Assembly: GCA_017937485.1 (NCBI GenBank) | Contig: JAGBDN010000010.1 | Span: forward strand, 1 to 60,800 | Length of the DNA: 60,800 bases | Reading direction: 5' to 3' | Origin: Thermoguttaceae bacterium | GTDB lineage: Bacteria; Planctomycetota; Planctomycetia; Pirellulales; Thermoguttaceae | In this document: piece after piece, positions 33,740-42,863 of the stretch | Layout of the letters: each line of letters opens with the position of its first letter | Position numbering within the stretch: the stretch's first letter is position 1 | Made by a program: the position numbers and the translations under genes | The notes under the pieces: generated by a model | Databases searched by the model: none | Seen by the model: only the letters and a program-made list of their open reading frames with translations | What the model was told of the DNA's origin: nothing

Positions 33740-35482
33740 TTATTCCTCCGGAGCGGCGCGTCGGAACCCGTTTCTTTCCGCGTATTTCGCCGCGAAGGAA
33801 CCGTCCGGCGCAACGATCTTGAGGTCGTATTGCCCGCCGCCTTCGTCCAAATTCTCGAACGTCCCGCTCCCGATCTCCGCCAAACTCGCCGGAAGCGCGA
33901 CGATTCCCAACGAATTGCAATTCCCGAAGGCGCGGTACTCGATCTTCGTCAACCCGTCGGCGAACTCGACGCGTTGCAGCGCCGAACATCCCTCGAACGC
34001 GGAGACGCCGACCGTCGTCGGGCCCGCTTCAAACGCAAGTTTTTTCAGCGCTTTGCAATAACCGAACGCGTCGCGCTTGATCGTCGCGCCCCCCGGCGGA
34101 AAAGCGACCGATTTTAACGCGCCGCATCGGTAAAACGCCTTCTCGCCGATCGTCGTCTTTCCCGGCGGAAAAACGACCGTTTCCAACGCCGGACGCTCGG
34201 CGAACGCTTGGTCGGCGATTTTTTCCGTCCCGGGCGGAACGCGATATTCGGCGGCGGCGCGCCCGAACGGATACGAGACGAGCGTCTTCCCGTCCGCGCT
34301 AAAAAGGACGCCGTCGACCGCGCGAAACGCCGTCGACCCGGAAGCGACCGAAAACGATTTCAGCGATTCGCAGTTCGCGAACGCGCCGACGCCGACCGTC
34401 GCCAACGCCGCCGGAAATTCAACCGTCTCCAACGCGACGCACTCGTCGAACGCGTTCGCGTCGATCGCAGTCAAAGTCGGCGGCAAGTCGACTTTTTTCA
34501 ACGTTTTGCATCTCCGAAACGCTTTGTCGGCGATTCTTTCCGTTCCGTTCGGAACGCGGTATTCGCCGCCCTCGCGACCGAGCGGATAAAGAACGAGCGT
34601 TTTCCCGTCCGCGCTAAAAAGGACGCCGTCGACCGCCCGAAACGTCGTCGAACCGGGAGCGACCGAAAACGATTTCAACGAGCCGCAAACGGCAAACGCG
34701 TGCTCGTCGAGCGTTTGCAAACTCGCCGGAAACTCGACCGTTTTCAACGCTTTGCAAGCGGTAAACGCGCTTCCTTTTATCGTCGTTAAGCCTTCGGGCA
34801 ACTCGACCGCTTCCAACGATTCGCACCACCAAAACGCCGTCTCGTCGACCGTCGTCAACGACGCCGGCAATTCGACGCTTTTCAACGCTTGACAAAAAGC
34901 GAACGCGTTGTGTTCGAGCGTCGTCAAACCGTCCGGAAGCGCGACCGTTTCCAACGCGCGACAACCTTCAAACGCCCTGTCGCCCAACCGCGTCAGCGCC
35001 GAGTTTTTCGGGAACTCGACCTTTTTCAACGCTTGGCAACGCTCAAACGCGCTTCCGTCGATCGTTGCCAACGACGCCGGAAATTTGACCGATTTCAACG
35101 CGAAACAACGCTCGAACGCGCAACCGCCGAGCGTCGTCAAACCGTCCGGCAACTCGACCGTTTCCAACGCGCGGCAATCTTGAAACGCGGCGTTTCCGAT
35201 CGTCCGCGCCCCTTTCGGCAACTCGACCGTTTCCAACGCGCGGCAATCTTGAAACGCTATCTTTCCAATCGCGACGACCGGTTTGCCGTCAACCGTCGCC
35301 GGGATTTGCGCCGACGTTATCTTTTTGTCCTTAACGCCGACGAGCGTCGCGCCGGTTTCGTCGAATTTCCAGTCGAACGCGTCGACCTGCGCCGACGCGC
35401 TCGCCGTCGAGAAAACGAACGCCGCGAACGTTCCGAGCGCCGCCCAAAACGCGTTTCGTCGTCTTTTCGTTTGCCGTTTCAT
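33740..35482 (-). CDS. Exported LRR_5 (BspA-type) protein 1
   Basis: 580 residues. A signal peptide (MKRQTKRRRNAFWAALGTFA to cleavage near ASAQ) precedes BspA-type repeats (NAAFQDCRALETVELPDGLT and similar). Two longer inserts of the form LKSFSVA-GSTTFRAVDGVLF with a following SADGKTLVLYP occur twice. The C-terminal cap is APDGSFAAKYAERNGFRRA. It should be released to the periplasm or outside, where such proteins bind surfaces or partners. It is a close tandem copy of the gene at 35562-37232: the 3' ends are nearly identical over several hundred bases. AGGAG lies upstream of the ATG. Gap to the upstream paralogue is 79 bases with a strong hairpin but no clear promoter. Confidence 0.88.
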   Translation of the reverse strand: MKRQTKRRRNAFWAALGTFAAFVFSTASASAQVDAFDWKFDETGATLVGVKDKKITSAQIPATVDGKPVVAIGKIAFQDCRALETVELPKGARTIGNAAFQDCRALETVELPDGLTTLGGCAFERCFALKSVKFPASLATIDGSAFERCQALKKVEFPKNSALTRLGDRAFEGCRALETVALPDGLTTLEHNAFAFCQALKSVELPASLTTVDETAFWWCESLEAVELPEGLTTIKGSAFTACKALKTVEFPASLQTLDEHAFAVCGSLKSFSVAPGSTTFRAVDGVLFSADGKTLVLYPLGREGGEYRVPNGTERIADKAFRRCKTLKKVDLPPTLTAIDANAFDECVALETVEFPAALATVGVGAFANCESLKSFSVASGSTAFRAVDGVLFSADGKTLVSYPFGRAAAEYRVPPGTEKIADQAFAERPALETVVFPPGKTTIGEKAFYRCGALKSVAFPPGGATIKRDAFGYCKALKKLAFEAGPTTVGVSAFEGCSALQRVEFADGLTKIEYRAFGNCNSLGIVALPASLAEIGSGTFENLDEGGGQYDLKIVAPDGSFAAKYAERNGFRRAAPEE

Positions 35483-35510
35483 CGTTCTTTTCTCCTTTTA
35501 TTGTTCGATC

Positions 35511-35550
35511 GCGCCCCCGACGGCGCGCCGCTCGTCGCCGTCGGGGGCGA
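35511..35550. other. Strong GC-rich hairpin between the two LRR genes
   Basis: CGCCCCCGACGGCG (35512-35525) pairs perfectly with CGCCGTCGGGGGCG (35536-35549). No T tract follows on the minus strand, so it may attenuate or protect the transcript rather than terminate it. Confidence 0.65.
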
Positions 35551-35561
35551 CGCGTTTCTTT

Positions 35562-37232
35562 TTATTCCTCCGGAGCGGCGCGGCGGAACCCGTTTCTTTC
35601 CGCGTATTTCGCCGCGAAGGAACCGTCCGGCGCGACGATCTTGAGGTCGTATTGCCCGCCGTCTTCGCCCAAATCCTCGAACGTCCCTCTCCCGATCTCC
35701 GTCAAACTCGCCGGAAGCGCGACGATTCCCAACGAATGGCAATTCCCGAAGGCGCGGTAATCGAGCTTCGTCAACCCGTCGGCGAACTCGACGCGTTGCA
35801 ACGCCGAACATCCCTCGAACGCGGAGACGCCGACCGTCGTCGGGCCCGCTTCAAACGCAAGTTTTTTCAACGCTTGGCAATAACCGAACGCGTCGCGCTC
35901 GATCGTCGCGCCCCCTGCCGGAAACGCGACCGATTTTAACGCGCCGCATCGGTAAAACGCCTTCTCGCCGATCGTCGTCTTTCCCGGCGGAAAAACGACC
36001 GATTGCAACGCCGGACGCCCGGCGAACGCTTGGTCGGCGATTTTTTCCGTCCCGGGCGGAACGCGGTATTCGGCGTCGGCGCGCCCGAACGGATACGAGA
36101 CGAGCGTCTTCCCGTCCGCGCTAAAAAGGACGCCGTCGACCGCGCGAAACGCCGTCGAACCGGAAGCGACCGAAAACGACTTCAACGATTCGCAGTTCGC
36201 AAACGCGCCGACGCCGACCGTCGTCGTCGCCGCCGAAAGCGCGACCGTCTCCAACGCGGCGCACTCGCCGAACGCGTTCGCGTCGATTTCCGTTAAGCTC
36301 GGCGGCAAGTCGACCTTTTTCAACGCTTTGCATTTCCAAAACGCTTTGTCGGCGATTCGTTCCGTCCCGTCCGGAACGCGATATTCGGCGTCGTCGCGCC
36401 CCGGCGGATACAGGACGAGCGTTTTTCCGTCCGCGCTAAAGAGAACGCCGTCGACCGCGCGAAACGTCGTCGAACCGGCGGCGACCGAAAACGATTTCAG
36501 CGATTCGCAGTTCGAAAACGCGTGTTCGCCGAGCGTTTGCAAACTCGCCGGAAACTCGACCGTTTTCAACGCTTTGCAACTGGAAAACGCGCTCCGTTTT
36601 ATCGTCGTCAACCCCTCCGGAAACTCGACCGCTTCCAACGATTCGCAAACCCAAAACGCCGTCTCGTCGATCGTCGTCAACGACGCCGGCAATTCGACGC
36701 TTTTCAACGCGCGGCACCAAGAAAACGCGCCGCGTTCGATCGTCGTCAAACCGTCCGGAAGCGCGACCGTCTCCAACGAGCGGCAATCGATAAACGCCCC
36801 GGGCCCGATTCGCGTTAGCGCCGAGTTTTTCGGGAACTCGACCGTTTTCAACGCTTGGCAATACGCGAACGCTTCGTCGTCGATCGTTTTCAACGACGCC
36901 GGAAACGCGACCGATTTCAGCGCGAAACAACGGTCGAACGCGCGGATTCTAATCGTCGTCAACCCCTCCGGAAACTCGACCGTTTCCAACTCGGCGCAAT
37001 TTCGAAACGCCTGAAAACCGACGGCGACGCCCGACTTGCCGTTAAACGTCGCCGGAATTCGCGCCGACTTTTTGTTTTTGTTTGCGCTAACAAGCGTCGC
37101 GCCGGTTTCGTCGACTTTCCAAACGAAACCGTCGACCTGCGCCGACGCGCTCGCCGTCGAGAAAGCGAACGCCGCGAACGTCCCGAGCGTCGCCGCCCAA
37201 AACGCGTTTCGTCTTTTCGTTTGCCGTTTCAT
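35562..37232 (-). CDS. Exported LRR_5 (BspA-type) protein 2
   Basis: 556 residues. Signal peptide MKRQTKRRNAFWAATLGTFA to about ASAQ, then the same BspA-type repeat plan as its neighbour, with the two GVLFSADGKTLV inserts and the same C-terminal cap. It differs from paralogue 1 mainly in the number and sequence of the first repeats. Signal peptide, leader, promoter and even the region upstream are shared with the unrelated serpin gene at 37569-38939. AAGGAG lies upstream of the ATG, and a good promoter is about 80 bases away. It probably heads an operon with LRR protein 1. Confidence 0.88.
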   Translation of the reverse strand: MKRQTKRRNAFWAATLGTFAAFAFSTASASAQVDGFVWKVDETGATLVSANKNKKSARIPATFNGKSGVAVGFQAFRNCAELETVEFPEGLTTIRIRAFDRCFALKSVAFPASLKTIDDEAFAYCQALKTVEFPKNSALTRIGPGAFIDCRSLETVALPDGLTTIERGAFSWCRALKSVELPASLTTIDETAFWVCESLEAVEFPEGLTTIKRSAFSSCKALKTVEFPASLQTLGEHAFSNCESLKSFSVAAGSTTFRAVDGVLFSADGKTLVLYPPGRDDAEYRVPDGTERIADKAFWKCKALKKVDLPPSLTEIDANAFGECAALETVALSAATTTVGVGAFANCESLKSFSVASGSTAFRAVDGVLFSADGKTLVSYPFGRADAEYRVPPGTEKIADQAFAGRPALQSVVFPPGKTTIGEKAFYRCGALKSVAFPAGGATIERDAFGYCQALKKLAFEAGPTTVGVSAFEGCSALQRVEFADGLTKLDYRAFGNCHSLGIVALPASLTEIGRGTFEDLGEDGGQYDLKIVAPDGSFAAKYAERNGFRRAAPEE

Positions 37233-37313
37233 CGTTCATTGCTCCTTATTTTTCAACGTTTCCGACGTCGCCGCGGGTCGCGCCGCGACTTAATATCGCC
37301 GTCGTTTGACGTT

Positions 37314-37342
37314 ATTTTAGCGAAGCGGCGACGCGACGTCAA
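37314..37342 (-). promoter_or_regulatory. Promoter of LRR gene 2
   Basis: On the minus strand TTGACG (37337-37342), 17 bp, TAAAAT (37314-37319). The surrounding sequence is homologous to the serpin promoter region at 39019-39047. Confidence 0.75.
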
Positions 37343-37445
37343 GTAAATTCCGAAGAAAAGCGACAAAAAATAACAAAAACGCCCGCCGCCGACGCGACGT
37401 TTCGCCCCCCATTAATGATAAAGGAAAAAGTCGCGGTCAAGAAAT

Positions 37446-37493
37446 AAAAAAACGCGGCGTCCGAAGGAAATTTTCCCCCGAAACGCCGCGTTT
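37446..37493 (-). terminator. Terminator of the serpin gene
   Basis: On the minus strand AAACGCCGCGT... closes as AACGCGGCGT/ACGCCGCGTT around a loop of about 22 bases, followed by seven T residues. A homologous terminator follows hppA at 39133-39183. Confidence 0.85.
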
Positions 37494-37568
37494 GCCGACG
37501 TTAACGCAAGTCGTTAGGCGCGGTTGCGGAAATCGCCGCCGACGCTTCCGCAAACTTGGCCGAATCGG

Positions 37569-38939
37569 TCAAAACAAGCGTTCCCGTCTTTCTTTCGCCT
37601 TTCGTTCTTTTTCCTCTTGATCCTCTTGTTCCCAATATTCCGCGTCCGCCGTCTTGCCGTCCGGCTCCGGAGCGACGAGACGTCCGGCAAAAAGGACGGC
37701 GCCGGTCGCGTTATCCCGGATAAAATAGACGAACGGGCGGTCGGCGTAAAACTCGACGTTCGGGATCGCCGCCCCCATCATCGCCGCCTGCATCGTCGCC
37801 GCTCCGGCTTCCGTTCCCTTTTCGTTGACGGAAATAAACGCGGCTTGTTTCGCTTGGTCGACTTTCAACCGCTCCCCGCCGCCGGTAATCGGCGACAAGT
37901 CGGCGTCCGGCCCAAACGCGGAAACGACGCCCGCTTTTTTGAGCGTCGCGGCTAAGTCGAACGAACGCTCGACTTTAAATCTCGGCAAACGGAGCGCTAC
38001 CGTCGTTTGTTCGGCGCGTTCGCGGCATTCGCGCAAAAGCTCCGGCGTTAAGGAACGCTCGACGTCGACGAACGACTCGCCTTCGCGCGGAAGAACGACG
38101 ACGAACGCGAAACGCCCGCTTTTATACAACGCTTCCAAATATTGGAAATTCTCGGCGTCGCAATACTTAAAAGGCGCCGTTTCCCGCATCGTCGCGACGG
38201 GGATTTTTTCGCCGCGAACGTCGGTAAAGAAGCGCGTTTGCGTTTTTTCTAATTCGAACTCGATTCTCCAAGTCGCTTTAAACGTCGTCGCGTCGGCGAT
38301 TAAGAGGCCCGTTTCCGGGTTGAGTTCCGTCAAAAAGTTACGGATTTTGCGACCGGTGTTTCGCGCGAACCAAGCGTTCGCCTTTTTCAGCGCGTTCGGC
38401 GCGGCAAAATCGAACGCCGCCGCTTCGATTCGCGACGTTTCCTTACAACGTTGAACGAACGTTTCGTCGAGCTTCAAATCGGGCGCGAACCAAAGCGCTC
38501 CGGCGAACGTCGCTTCCGACGCGGCGTTCAGCGAAGAGTCGACGGCGGCGAGCGTTCGAATCCAAGTTTCGTCGGCGACGTCGGAGCGGCCCAACGCGGC
38601 GTCGATTTCGGCTTTCGTCTTCCCGGCGCTCCCGAGCGAGAGCGCGTTCAAACCTCGAAAAACGCTAAACGGCGCGACGAGAACGTTTGCGTCCGTCTTC
38701 GCGCCTTCGGTCGCGCCGCGGTAAAGTTTCAGCGCGAACGCCGTTTGATTTTCGGCGAAAAATTTGGACTCGGGACTCGACTCGGCCTGCCGCGAGTAAA
38801 AATCCGGCGCCGGGCCCATTCCCATACCCATTCCCATTTCCATTTGCGCCGACGCGCTCGCCGCCGAGAAAGCGAACGCCGCGAACGTCCCCAGCGTCGC
38901 CGCCCAAAACGCGCCCAGCCTTTTCGTTTGCCGTTTCAT
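37569..38939 (-). CDS. Exported serpin (serine protease inhibitor)
   Basis: 456 residues. A signal peptide (MKRQTKRLGAFWAATLGTFA to ASAQ) is nearly the same as in the LRR genes. A Met/Gly linker leads to a full serpin fold: NVLVAPFSVFRGLNALSLG, DATTFKATWRIEFELEKTQT (breach/shutter region), and the C-terminal DRPFVYFIRDNATGAVLFAG. The reactive-centre hinge begins near residue 373 with EKGTEAGAATMQAAMM, matching the small-residue pattern of inhibitory serpins, so it should trap proteases as a suicide substrate. The P1 residue is probably Met or Gly, pointing to elastase-, subtilisin- or chymotrypsin-like targets. A 35-residue charged tail follows the serpin core. AAGGA is upstream of the ATG. 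Confidence 0.9.
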   Translation of the reverse strand: MKRQTKRLGAFWAATLGTFAAFAFSAASASAQMEMGMGMGMGPAPDFYSRQAESSPESKFFAENQTAFALKLYRGATEGAKTDANVLVAPFSVFRGLNALSLGSAGKTKAEIDAALGRSDVADETWIRTLAAVDSSLNAASEATFAGALWFAPDLKLDETFVQRCKETSRIEAAAFDFAAPNALKKANAWFARNTGRKIRNFLTELNPETGLLIADATTFKATWRIEFELEKTQTRFFTDVRGEKIPVATMRETAPFKYCDAENFQYLEALYKSGRFAFVVVLPREGESFVDVERSLTPELLRECRERAEQTTVALRLPRFKVERSFDLAATLKKAGVVSAFGPDADLSPITGGGERLKVDQAKQAAFISVNEKGTEAGAATMQAAMMGAAIPNVEFYADRPFVYFIRDNATGAVLFAGRLVAPEPDGKTADAEYWEQEDQEEKERKAKERRERLF

Positions 38940-39018
38940 CGTCTTTTTTCCTTATTTCGCCGACATTTAACGCCAAGCGACGCGTTTTCGCTCTTAGTCG
39001 AATCCGCGCCCTCTTGTC

Positions 39019-39047
39019 ATTTTATTAAGCGAGAAGCGCGACGTCAA
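39019..39047 (-). promoter_or_regulatory. Promoter of the serpin gene
   Basis: On the minus strand TTGACG (39042-39047), 17 bp, TAAAAT (39019-39024), giving a leader of about 75 bases, as in LRR gene 2. Confidence 0.75.
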
Positions 39048-39132
39048 GCAAATTTCCTTAACAGCGACAAGAAGTAACCAAAACGCCCGACGTCGATAAC
39101 TTAAGGGCAAACTTCGAAACGCGCCAAGAAAT

Positions 39133-39183
39133 AAAAAAAACGCGGCGTCCGAAGAGAAAACCTCTCCGAAACGCCGCGCTTTT
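39133..39183 (-). terminator. Terminator of hppA
   Basis: On the minus strand a stem ACGCCGCG.../CGCGGCGT with a loop of about 22 bases is followed by eight T residues, about 90 bases after the stop. It is homologous to the terminator at 37446-37493. Confidence 0.85.
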
Positions 39184-39271
39184 CGATTTTACTCGCAAAC
39201 CGGCGTTAAAGTTCGCGCCGATTCGCTCTTTTCAACTAACGACTTCCGCCGTTAAGTCGTCGGTTCTAAAA

Positions 39272-42058
39272 TCAGAACCAACCGCCGTACATCACGATGA
39301 AACCCGCCGCGACGACCGACACCATACTCATCAACTTAATAATAATATTAAGCGACGGGCCCGTCGTGTCTTTGAAGGGGTCGCCGACGGTGTCGCCGAC
39401 GACGGTCGCTTTATGGCATTCGGAGCGCTTGCCGCCGAGTTCTTCTTCGACGTTCGCTTCGACGAATTTCTTCGCGTTGTCCCAAGCGCCGCCCGCGTTC
39501 GCCATATAAACGGCGACGCAGAAACCGGCGGTCAGCGTCCCGACCAAGAGGCCGATAACGCCGGTAACGCCGAGCGCCAAACCGACGACGATCGGAAGAA
39601 CCAAGCCCAACAACGACGGAGCGATCATTTCTTTTTGCGCCGCTTTCGTCGAAATCGCGACCGGCTTTTCATAGTCCGGCTCGGCTTTGTATTCCATAAT
39701 CCCCGGGATTTCGCGGAATTGACGACGAACTTCTTCGACCATCCCGGACGCCGCGCGCCCGACCGCCATCATCGTCATCGCGCCGAAGACGAAGACCGCC
39801 ATCGCGCCCATAAAGATACCGACGAGAACTTTCGGGTTCAACAGGTTGCAGGAGTAGTAGTTCATCCAGTCCATCATCGTCGCCGTCTTGACCGGAACCA
39901 TTTCGACCGGGTCGTCCGCGCTCGCCGGGACGAACGGGCAAGCCGCCGCGACTTCGGCGTTAATGAACGCCGGGCCGTTTTCGGTCGTCAGACCGGCCCA
40001 AGCCGCGTTCGAGTCGGCCCAAGTTTTGTCGGCGCCGCGATAAATCGGGTTTTCCGGGTTCGGGTTGTTGACTTGTTCCGGCATGACCAAGAACGATTTC
40101 GGGAACCATTCGCGCCCGGTTTTCGCGTATTCGGCTTTCTCCGCTTCGACGGCTTCTTTACCGGCGTAGTAGACGGCGAACTCGTCCGAAACCTTGTAGT
40201 AACCGGCTTGCGCGCCTTCGGTCGCTTCGATCTTTTCGACCGCGGAGGCGCCCCAGCGTTCGAAACCGACGCGGACTTCTTCGACGTAAGCGGCCAACAA
40301 CGCGAGCGCGGTCAGAGCGGCCGAACCGATCGCGAAACCTTTCCCGGTCGCGGCGGTCGTGTTGCCGAGCGAGTCGAGCGCGTCGGTGCGTTGGCGAACT
40401 TCTTCCGGAAGACCGGCCATTTCGGCGTTGCCGCCGGCGTTGTCGGCGATCGGGCCGTAAGCGTCGGTCGCGAGCGTAACGCCGAGGGTCGAGAGCATCC
40501 CGACCGCCGCGACGCCGACGCCGTAAAGACCGAGCGAGAACGTCTTAACGTTCGAGAAGTCGAAACCGGTCGTGCAGCCGAACGCGAGAATCGTCGCGAC
40601 GCCGACGATGACGACCGGCGCCCAAACGCTGAACATACCTTCGGCGATACCGGCGATAATGACCGTCGCCGGGCCCGTTTTGCCTTGGCGCGCGATGCGC
40701 TTCGTCGGTTCGTATTCGTACGCGGTGCGGTATTCCGTCCATTTGCCGATCAACCAACCGGCGAACAAACCGACGACGACCGAAACGCCCGCGAACTTCG
40801 CGGTTCCGTCGAGGAGCGCCATCGAAATGAGAATCGAGAGAATCGCGATAATGATCGACGGCATATTGACGCCCTTGCCGAGCGCCTTCAAGAGCGTGCC
40901 TTGGTCGGCTTTTTCGTCCGTGCGAACGAGGAAAACGCCGTAAATCGAGAGAACGATCCCGACCGCCGCCAAAAGAATCGGCAGGAAGAGCGCGCTCATT
41001 TGCGTCGAAATCGGCGCGTTCATCGAAGCGTAAGCGGCGACGCCGAGCGCGGCGCTGGAGAGAATCGAACCGCAGTACGATTCGTACAAGTCGGCGCCCA
41101 TCCCCGCGACGTCGCCGACGTTGTCGCCGACGTTGTCCGCGATGGTGGCCGGGTTGCGGCGGTCGTCTTCCGGAATCCCGGCTTCGACTTTACCGACCAA
41201 GTCCGCGCCGACGTCCGCGGCCTTCGTGTAGATGCCGCCGCCGACGCGAGCGAACAACGCTTGCGACGAGGCGCCCATCCCGAAGCAGAGCATAACGACC
41301 GTGATTTCCGTCAAGTCCATCGTCCAGTTGAACATCGGGAAAATCCAGTACAGCGCGCCGAACCAAAGAACGACGTCGAGAAGACCGAGGCCGACGACCG
41401 TCAAGCCCATAACCGCGCCCGAACGGAACGCGACTTGCAAGCCTTCGTTCAACGATTTTTGAGCGCCCGCCGCGGTGCGCGACGAAGCCCAAGTCGCCGT
41501 TTTCATCCCGAACCAACCGGCCAAACCGGAGAAGAAACCGCCGGTAAGGAACGCCCAAGGAACGATCTTGTTTTGAACGCCCGGGCCCCAAGCCAAGTAC
41601 ATCAGGAACGCCCAAATCACGACGAAGAAAATCGCGACGACTTTATATTGTTGTTTCAGATACGCGTTGGCGCCCTTGCGAACCGCCGCCGCGATCTTGA
41701 TCATTTCTTCGTTCCCTTCGTCGGCCTTCATCATCGTCTTGAAGAACTTCACCGCGAAAACGAGCGCGGCGACCGCTCCGGCCAACGAGAGAATCCAAAG
41801 CAAACCGAAAAGGCTAAAGAACCCGACGCGATCCGCGCCTTGTTCGGCGTTCGCGACGTCGGTTTGCGTTTCGCCTTCAGTCGCGACGGCTTGCGCGGCG
41901 TCGGCTTGCGGAGCTTCGGTTTCGGTATTTTCAACGGCGACCGCCGCCGGAGCGTTATCTTGCGCGAAACACGGAACGACGTCGTTCGTCCCGAAGGCGA
42001 ACGTCGCCGCGAGAAGCGCCGACGCGAGCCCGATCGCAAAACGATTGTTGATTTTCAT
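39272..42058 (-). CDS. hppA: Membrane-bound ion-translocating pyrophosphatase
   Basis: Couples pyrophosphate hydrolysis to pumping of H+ (or Na+) across the membrane. 928 residues, about 200 longer than usual. Core motifs: GGGIYTKAADVGADLVGKVE, IPEDDRRNPATIADNVGDNV, DAYGPIADNAGGNAEM, and VVGDTVGDPFKDTTGPSLN. GNTTAATGKG has Ala at the position that marks the K+-dependent class. The extra length is an N-terminal signal-like segment with an acidic Ala/Glu/Thr stretch (about residues 1-80) and an insert of about 145 residues at about 590-738 between membrane helices, probably facing outside. AAAGGAGG lies before the ATG. H+ versus Na+ specificity cannot be set from sequence. Confidence 0.94.
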   Translation of the reverse strand: MKINNRFAIGLASALLAATFAFGTNDVVPCFAQDNAPAAVAVENTETEAPQADAAQAVATEGETQTDVANAEQGADRVGFFSLFGLLWILSLAGAVAALVFAVKFFKTMMKADEGNEEMIKIAAAVRKGANAYLKQQYKVVAIFFVVIWAFLMYLAWGPGVQNKIVPWAFLTGGFFSGLAGWFGMKTATWASSRTAAGAQKSLNEGLQVAFRSGAVMGLTVVGLGLLDVVLWFGALYWIFPMFNWTMDLTEITVVMLCFGMGASSQALFARVGGGIYTKAADVGADLVGKVEAGIPEDDRRNPATIADNVGDNVGDVAGMGADLYESYCGSILSSAALGVAAYASMNAPISTQMSALFLPILLAAVGIVLSIYGVFLVRTDEKADQGTLLKALGKGVNMPSIIIAILSILISMALLDGTAKFAGVSVVVGLFAGWLIGKWTEYRTAYEYEPTKRIARQGKTGPATVIIAGIAEGMFSVWAPVVIVGVATILAFGCTTGFDFSNVKTFSLGLYGVGVAAVGMLSTLGVTLATDAYGPIADNAGGNAEMAGLPEEVRQRTDALDSLGNTTAATGKGFAIGSAALTALALLAAYVEEVRVGFERWGASAVEKIEATEGAQAGYYKVSDEFAVYYAGKEAVEAEKAEYAKTGREWFPKSFLVMPEQVNNPNPENPIYRGADKTWADSNAAWAGLTTENGPAFINAEVAAACPFVPASADDPVEMVPVKTATMMDWMNYYSCNLLNPKVLVGIFMGAMAVFVFGAMTMMAVGRAASGMVEEVRRQFREIPGIMEYKAEPDYEKPVAISTKAAQKEMIAPSLLGLVLPIVVGLALGVTGVIGLLVGTLTAGFCVAVYMANAGGAWDNAKKFVEANVEEELGGKRSECHKATVVGDTVGDPFKDTTGPSLNIIIKLMSMVSVVAAGFIVMYGGWF

Positions 42059-42263
42059 TACAGAAAACCTCCTTTAAATTTTCGATATTTTCCGACGTAA
42101 AGAACGCTTGTCGAACGGCGGCCCGATTCGTTCGCTTGGAAAAATCGGAAGGAGTCGTCAAAGTTGAAACAGCGAAAAAGGGCGTCGACGCGCTCCGTCG
42201 GAAAGAAAAACGCTTGCTCGCGAAAAACCGTCGGTCGACGGGAACGCGGAAGCGCACGCCGTT

Positions 42264-42292
42264 ATTATTGGCGTCTTTCCCCCTTTTGTCAA
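42264..42292 (-). promoter_or_regulatory. Promoter of hppA
   Basis: On the minus strand TTGACA (42287-42292), 17 bp, AATAAT (42264-42269). The leader is about 200 bases, which is long for the window. Confidence 0.65.
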
Positions 42293-42456
42293 GGGCTCGA
42301 CGCGTTTTTCCTTGCCTAATTTTCCGAAGCGCGCCTATTTTCACGCCGAAACTTCGTTGCGACAATCATTCTTTAACATATTCTCCTCAAAACCGAACGC
42401 GCCGAGCGCCGCCGCGAAAAAATTTTCAAAAAATTTTAAAAAAAGCGAGAAAAAAC

Positions 42457-42485
42457 TTGCAATCGCTTTTCGTCTTCGTTAAAAT
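42457..42485 (+). promoter_or_regulatory. Promoter upstream of the DUF1559 gene
   Basis: TTGCAA (42457-42462), 17 bp, TAAAAT (42480-42485). The DUF1559 start lies about 370 bases downstream. Confidence 0.6.
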
Positions 42486-42863
42486 AACGTCTATAAGCGA
42501 CGGAAAGTCCGACGGTTTCCGATTTTCCGTCGTCGCGACGCGCTTTCGCCGCTCGCCCCCTTTTTTCGTCTCGTTTCTTCGGTATTCTTTTTCACCGCGA
42601 TCGTCGCCGCCCGAACCGTTGGCCGCGTCGACCGTCGCAACCTCAACCGCCGTTTTCGTTTATTTCCGAAAAAATTCCTTCGAAACGCGGAACCTCGCCG
42701 CCTTCGACGCGTTAACAATTAACGTTCCGACGTTGAAAATCGCCTCGAACGCTCGGCAAACGCGACGCGCTTCGACTTACCGCGCCTTTTTTACTTTTCG
42801 ACGCTATCGGCAATTATCGTAATTACCGTTTATTACTTTATATTTTACGCGAAAGGTTGTCTT
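42486..42863 (+). other. Long leader or intergenic region before DUF1559
   Basis: No gene is supported. It holds an inverted repeat AATTA-TCG-TAATT (42812-42824) close to an AT-rich stretch that may contain a second promoter. If transcription starts at the box at 42480, this is an unusually long 5' leader. Confidence 0.4.

Noticed and set aside
39413..42100. Plus-strand open frame of 895 codons opposite hppA
   Set aside because: Mirrors codon bias: TTA, CTA and TCA are avoided in the real gene, so stops are rare on the other strand. No ribosome binding site and no family pattern.
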